From Bos javanicus (taxonomy: Eukaryota; Chordata; Mammalia; Artiodactyla; Bovidae), in NCBI RefSeq assembly GCF_032452875.1, contig NC_083879.1:83771572-83835571 (forward strand): a DNA stretch of 64,000 nucleotides, written 5' to 3'. Positions 59,770 to 64,000 of the stretch are shown one piece after another. The notes below the pieces were generated by a model, which was not told the DNA's origin, searched no databases, and saw nothing but the letters and a program-made list of their open reading frames with translations. Made by a program: the position numbers and the translations under genes. How positions within the stretch are numbered: the stretch's first letter is position 1; each line of letters opens with the position of its first letter.

Positions 59770-59960
59770 TGTGTTCAGTCACTCAGTCGTCTAATTCTTT
59801 GCAACCCCATGGACTGTAGCCCGCCAGGCTCCTCTGTCCACGGGATTTTCCAGGCAAGAATACTGGAGTGGGTTGCCATTTCCTGCTCCAGGGGATCTTC
59901 CCCTCCCAGGGATCAAATCCCTGTCTCTTACATCTCCTGCACTAGCTGCTGGGTTAAGGA
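59770..59960 (-). mobile_element. Bov-tA SINE (diverged head)
   Basis: Reverse Bov-tA. The Bov-A module is clear ('cgggattttccaggcaagaa'). The tRNA head after about 59915 is rearranged. Confidence 0.87.
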
Positions 59961-60040
59961 GATTACAATTGCCTTGAGGGCAGAGACCACTCCTCATTAT
60001 CCTTGAGCCTCCATCTTTTTTTAAAGTCTATGTTGCATGA

Positions 60041-60168
60041 GGGATTCCCAGGTGACACAGTGGTAAAGAATGCACCTGCCAATGCAAGTGATGCAAGAGA
60101 CACTGGTTAGATCCTCGGGTTGGGAAGATCCCCTAGAGTAGGAACTGGCAACCCACTACTGTATTCTT
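60041..60168 (+). mobile_element. Bov-tA SINE, 3'-truncated
   Basis: Sense Bov-tA head and half of the Bov-A module, breaking off at 'cactactgtattctt', where a second Bov-tA begins. Confidence 0.88.
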
Positions 60169-60385
60169 GGGCTTCCCTGGTGGCTCAGATGGTAAAGAAT
60201 CCGCCTGCAATGCGAGAGACCTGGGTTCAATCCTTGGGTTGGGAAGATCCCCTGGAAGTGGGCATGCATGACAACCCACTCCAGTATTCTTACCTGGAGA
60301 ATCCCCATGGACAGAGAAGCCTGGCGGGCTGCAGTCCATGGGGTTGCAGAGAGTCAGACATGACTGTGACTGAGCACACACATGT
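60169..60385 (+). mobile_element. Bov-tA SINE, abutting another in tandem
   Basis: Complete sense Bov-tA from 'gggcttccctggtggctcag' to 'tgactgtgactgagcacaca'. It sits directly after a truncated copy in the same direction. Confidence 0.93.
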
Positions 60386-60869
60386 ATTGAATAAAAGAAT
60401 AAATTAGGATTTTTATAAAAGAATCAAAAACATAGAAACTAAAGAATATTTAACTTCAGACAACTTTGGAATCTTGGCATAAAAGAAACTGCAAAAATAA
60501 ATTTTTTCTTGAATATATTATTTGTAGCAAAACATGTTAATCAGGCTATTTTCCTCTTTCTCCTAGGATAAGTTGCAGAGCCCTTCTGTCAAAGGGTATT
60601 TGCTTATACAGTTAATATCTAATTGAATTAAACTAAACACATTTGGAAAGGTAAATGTCTTGCCAAATATAGGTAATAGATTACAAAGCTACATTGAGAT
60701 GATTATATTTTTTTCTCCTGGTTAATTTTTATTTATGTTTATAACAGAGATTGGATTATATATCTTGAAGAATGGTTCAGTTGCAGTTTCATATTGAAAA
60801 AATTTGCAGACAGACTGAGAGAGGAGGCTGAGGCTGCAGCAGGAGAGGCTGCAGCAGGAAAATCTGCTG
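60386..60869. other. Unique flank DNA
   Basis: No gene or repeat is recognised; AT-rich. Confidence 0.4.
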
Positions 60870-62091
60870 GACTCAGTGATGCAATTTGGTCATCTCCAAG
60901 TAGTGCTCCAGTTTAGCAGAACTCAGCACAGATTAACAGACTTGCTGTGGTGCCTAATATTCCAGCTCAAGAACCAAATGAGATCAAGCTCTGAGCCTTT
61001 GGAGTGGGAGCACTGACTCTAAGACCCTAGACTACCCAGCATCATCCAACCACCAGTAACACCCTATGCAGGACACCTCATCTAAACCACAAACAAAACA
61101 AAAGTACAAACTCAGTCATCAGCAGACAGGATTACCACCTCACTCAGCCTTGCCCATCAGAGGAAAAATAAACAAAAACTCAGCACAAATCTCACCCTAT
61201 ACTGAGCTTACACAAACCACAGGATCAACCTTAGGAGAGCAGAAACCAAAAGGAAGAAAGAATTCAACCTTGAAACCCAGGAAAAGGAGACCTCAAACAC
61301 AATAAGTCAAAAAAAAAAAAAATAATGAAAATGCAGAGAAATACTACACAAATGAAGGAACAAACTAGAAACACTGAAGTCCAAATAAATGAAGAGGAAA
61401 TAGGCAAATTACCTGAAAAAGAATTCAGAATAATGATAGTAAAGATGATCAAAAATCTTGAAGACAAAATGGAGACAATGCATGAATCAATTAACAAAGA
61501 CCTAGAAGATGTAAAGAATAAACATACAGAGACGACACAATTACTGAAATTAAAAATACTCTAGAAGGAATAATAGCAGACTATCTGAAGCAGAAGAACG
61601 AATCAGTGAGCTGGAAAATAAAATGGTGGAAATAACCTCTGAAGAGCAGAATAAAATAAAAAGAATGAAAAGAACTGAGGATAATCTCAGAGATCTCTGG
61701 GACAATATCAAACACACCAACATTCAAATTATAGGGGTCCCAGAAGAAGAAGAGAAAAAGAAAGGGTACTAGAAAATTTTTGAAGAGATTATAGTTGAAA
61801 ACTTCCCCAACATGGAAAAGGAAATAGTCAATCAAGTCCAAGAGGCACAAAGGGTCCCATACAGGATAAACCCAAGGAGAAACACAACAAGACACATACT
61901 AATCAAACTAACAAAGACTAAACACAAAGAAAGAATATTAAAAGCAGCAAGTGAGAAGCAACAAGTAACATACAAGGGAAACCCCATATGCTGAACAGCT
62001 GATCTTTCAGCAGAAACTCTGCAGGCCAGAAGGGAGTGGCAGGATATATTTAAAGTACTGAAAGGGAAAAATCTACAACCAACATTCAGTT
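60870..62091 (+). mobile_element. Ruminant L1, 5' part with ORF1, 3' end missing
   Basis: Sense L1 with a 5'UTR-like part ('gaccctagactacccagcat' near 61022) followed by ORF1. It stops at 62091, where a reversed BovB begins, and does not resume after it. Most genomic L1 fragments keep the 3' end, so a copy with only the 5' part is unusual. Confidence 0.85.
61325..62089 (+). pseudogene. L1 ORF1 remnant
   Basis: L1 ORF1 codes an RNA-binding chaperone that forms trimers through a coiled coil. Here the coiled-coil part (EEEIGKLPEKEFRIMIVKMI and following, 61380-61560), the RRM part (IIGVPEEEEKKKG near 61730 and RRNTTRHILIKLTKTK near 61880) and the start of the C-terminal domain (TADLSAETLQARREW near 61998) are visible. 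A frame shift near 61545-61565, a TAG near 61769 and a TGA after the GNPIC segment near 61993 break it. It ends at the BovB junction. Confidence 0.85.
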
Positions 62092-63285
62092 CAGTTCAGT
62101 CACTCAGGCGTGTCCGACTCTTTGCAACCCCATGGACTGCAGAACACCAGGCCTCCCTGTCCATCACCAACTCCCAGAGTTTACTTAAACTCATGTCCAT
62201 TGAGACAGTGATGCCATCCAACCATCTCATCCTCTGTTGTCCCGTTCTCCTCCCGCCTTCAATCTTTCCCAGCATCAGGGTCTTTTCCAATGAGTCAGTT
62301 CTTTGCATCAGGTAGCCAAAGTATTGGAGTTTCAGCTTCAGCATCAGTCCTTCCAATGAATATTCAGGACTGATTTCCTTTAGGATGGACTGGTTGGATA
62401 TCCTTGCAGTCCAAGAAACTCTCAAGAGTGCGTTCTCTTGGCAAAACTCTGTTAGCCTTTGACCGGCTTCATTTTGTACTCCAAGGCTAAATCTGCCTGT
62501 TACCTCAGGTATCTCTTGACTTCCTACTTTTGCATTCCAGTCCCCTATAATGAAAAGGACATCTTTTTTGGGTGTTAGTTCTAGAAGGTCTTGTAGATCT
62601 TCATACAACCGTTCAACTTCTGCTTCTTCAGCATTACTGGTTAAGGCACAGACTTGGATTACTGTGATATTGAATGGTATTTGCCTTGAAAATGAACAGA
62701 GAAGAGATCATTCTGTCATTTTTGAGATTGCGTCCAAGCACTGCATTTTGGACTCTCTTGTTGACTATGATGGCTACTCCATTTCTTCTAAGGGATTCCC
62801 GCCCACAGTAGTAGATATAATGGTCATCTGAGTTAAATTCATCCATTCCAGTCCACTTTAGTTCACTGACTCCTAAAATGTTGACGTTCACTCTTGCTGT
62901 CTCCTGTTTGACCACTTCCAATTTGCCCTGATTCATGGACCTAACATTCCAGGTTCCTACTCAATATTGCTCTTTAGAACATCAGACTTTACTTCCATTA
63001 CCAGATACATCCACAACTGGGCGTTGTTTTTGCTTTGGCTCCATCTCTCCATTCTTTCTGGAGCCATTTCTCCGCTGATCTCCAGTAGCATATTGCGCAC
63101 CTACCAACCTGGGGAGTTCATCTTTCAGTGTCCTATCTTTTTGCCTTTTCATACTGCTCATGGGGTTCTCAAGGCAAGCATAATCAAGTGGTTTGCCATT
63201 CCCTTCTCCAGTGGACCATGTTTTGCCAGAACTTTCCACCATGACCTCTCTGTCTTGGGTGGCCCTCAACATGGCTCATTTTAAA
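62092..63285 (-). mobile_element. BovB LINE with large internal deletion
   Basis: Reverse BovB. The 3' end (62092-62427) is joined directly to the 5' half: endonuclease coding region and 5'UTR (62428-63285). The RT and linker are missing. The tail is GTTCA-type at 62092. The 5' part reaches further upstream than any other BovB here ('gaccatgttttgccagaact', 'ggtggccctcaacatggctc'). No target duplication is evident. Confidence 0.92.
62096..62936 (-). pseudogene. BovB endonuclease fused to C-terminal domain
   Basis: In gene order: an N-terminal AP-endonuclease-like part with VSELKWTGMDEF (catalytic Glu region, near 62855) and YYCGRESLRRNGVAII. After a frame break near 62640 follows the segment VLFIIGDWNAKVGSQE (the GDxN catalytic motif, near 62540), then FCQENALL. 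It passes without a stop into the C-terminal VSWTARISNQSILKEISPEY (near 62390), and on to RTRLSD. The fusion at about 62428 keeps the frame, giving a 170-codon open stretch (62096-62608). The complete RT is absent, so the product could at most nick DNA, and the frame break makes even that unlikely. Confidence 0.87.
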
Positions 63286-64000
63286 AAAAAGGAAAAAAAG
63301 AAAAAATTTGCTTTGTTTCCTCTGTAGGAGCATTTCCTGGGGGCTTAGTTTCCAAAAATCTGACAGCCTTGTTGATAGGTCTCTGCTCTTACATCCTAGT
63401 TATCAACAAACAGTAGTCTTCGTTTGGGGAGAGTTATATCAGTGTGGGCTGTTACATGTTTAACAATATCAATCCAATCCAAGAGAAAAAATAATGCCTA
63501 TGTTTGCAGTGTTTGCTGATTTCTGGTATAAATACACCTATCATGACCAATTTGGAGCTGACAACACAGTGTTGCCTAATGCAGAGCTAGGAAGAGATGT
63601 GCAGTAGTAACACTACCTGGTGATATAGTACCTCCACAATAAAAAAAATAATAGGTGTGAGTAATCGTAATACACAGACAGCAGGAAAATAGCTACTCAA
63701 TGATGAATCTTGAACATTTATTATTTTTTCTTAATAAAATTTAATTATAAGCTGATATAATTTAATTTGTAATAAAGGCTGTGTTAACATGTTCACAATC
63801 TTCTGTCATGTGTGGGCAGAAGCCTACTCCACAGCACATCACTGGACACTGGCTTTGTATTTTTGTCTCTGATTACAGTGAGCAGGGGTATGTTGTCTGA
63901 TTCCCTAGAACGGCAGCTCTTGGTCTGAGTGAGGAGGTATACAATCTTCCCGTCATTGTACAGCTGTGGCTACACACACACACATGACAATGGCAGTGCT
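63286..64000. other. Unique flank DNA to window end
   Basis: An A-rich start (63281-63308) follows the BovB. No gene or recognised repeat; a short CA run lies near 63973-63983. Confidence 0.45.

Noticed and set aside
62100..62110. Use of tail type or repeats to name the species
   Set aside because: BovB, Bov-tA and Bov-A2 occur in cattle, sheep, goat and relatives, and nothing here is diagnostic of one species.
1..64000. CRISPR array, operon, phage or other bacterial system
   Set aside because: Repeats are dispersed retroposons with target duplications, not regular spacers. Base composition, the intron and the CpG island show mammalian nuclear DNA.

Overview
The window is genomic DNA from a bovid ruminant (cattle, sheep, goat or a relative; the species cannot be fixed from sequence alone). 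The diagnosis rests on about 37 copies of ruminant-specific retroposons: BovB (an RTE-class LINE ending in TGAAC or TGATC pentamers), the Bov-tA SINE (a tRNA-Glu-like head joined to BovB-derived sequence) and the dimeric Bov-A2. Bovine-type L1, cetartiodactyl CHR-type SINEs and old mammalian repeats (MIR, hAT and Tigger MITEs, MLT1-like LTRs) are also present.

One host protein-coding segment is recognised. The first coding exon of NALF1 (FAM155A), an auxiliary subunit of the sodium-leak channel NALCN, lies on the minus strand at 30153-31061. It sits in a CpG island (about 30430-32060) that also holds the 5'UTR and probable promoter. The 5'UTR has several upstream ATGs. One upstream ORF ends in a TGA that overlaps the NALF1 start codon as ATGA. 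Everything left of 30153 is the start of intron 1, which runs off the window edge. Everything right of about 32300 is upstream flank with no recognisable gene.

Repeats are unevenly spread. Intron 1 left of 23.6 kb and the flank right of 34.9 kb are packed with insertions. The roughly 11 kb around exon 1 and the promoter has no recognisable BovB or Bov-tA copy, only one old MITE and AT-rich unique DNA. BovB copies are 5'-truncated, frameshifted or internally deleted, so none is a working element. Several still show the reverse transcriptase YADD box, the C-terminal domain, or endonuclease motifs.

The most notable observations concern retroposition. At two separate loci (4068-5248 and 54282-56798) a Bov-tA and a BovB in the same orientation are separated and flanked by three copies of one target-site sequence, as if the same site was hit twice. 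Other loci show a 5'-inverted BovB with its target duplication, a 57-bp insertion made only of the SINE tRNA head, a 49-bp insertion made only of the BovB tip, and an internally deleted BovB whose endonuclease and C-terminal parts are fused in frame. A pair of inverted LTR-like repeats lies 7 kb apart at 42.3 and 49.2 kb. No CRISPR array, operon, RNA gene or bacterial system is present.
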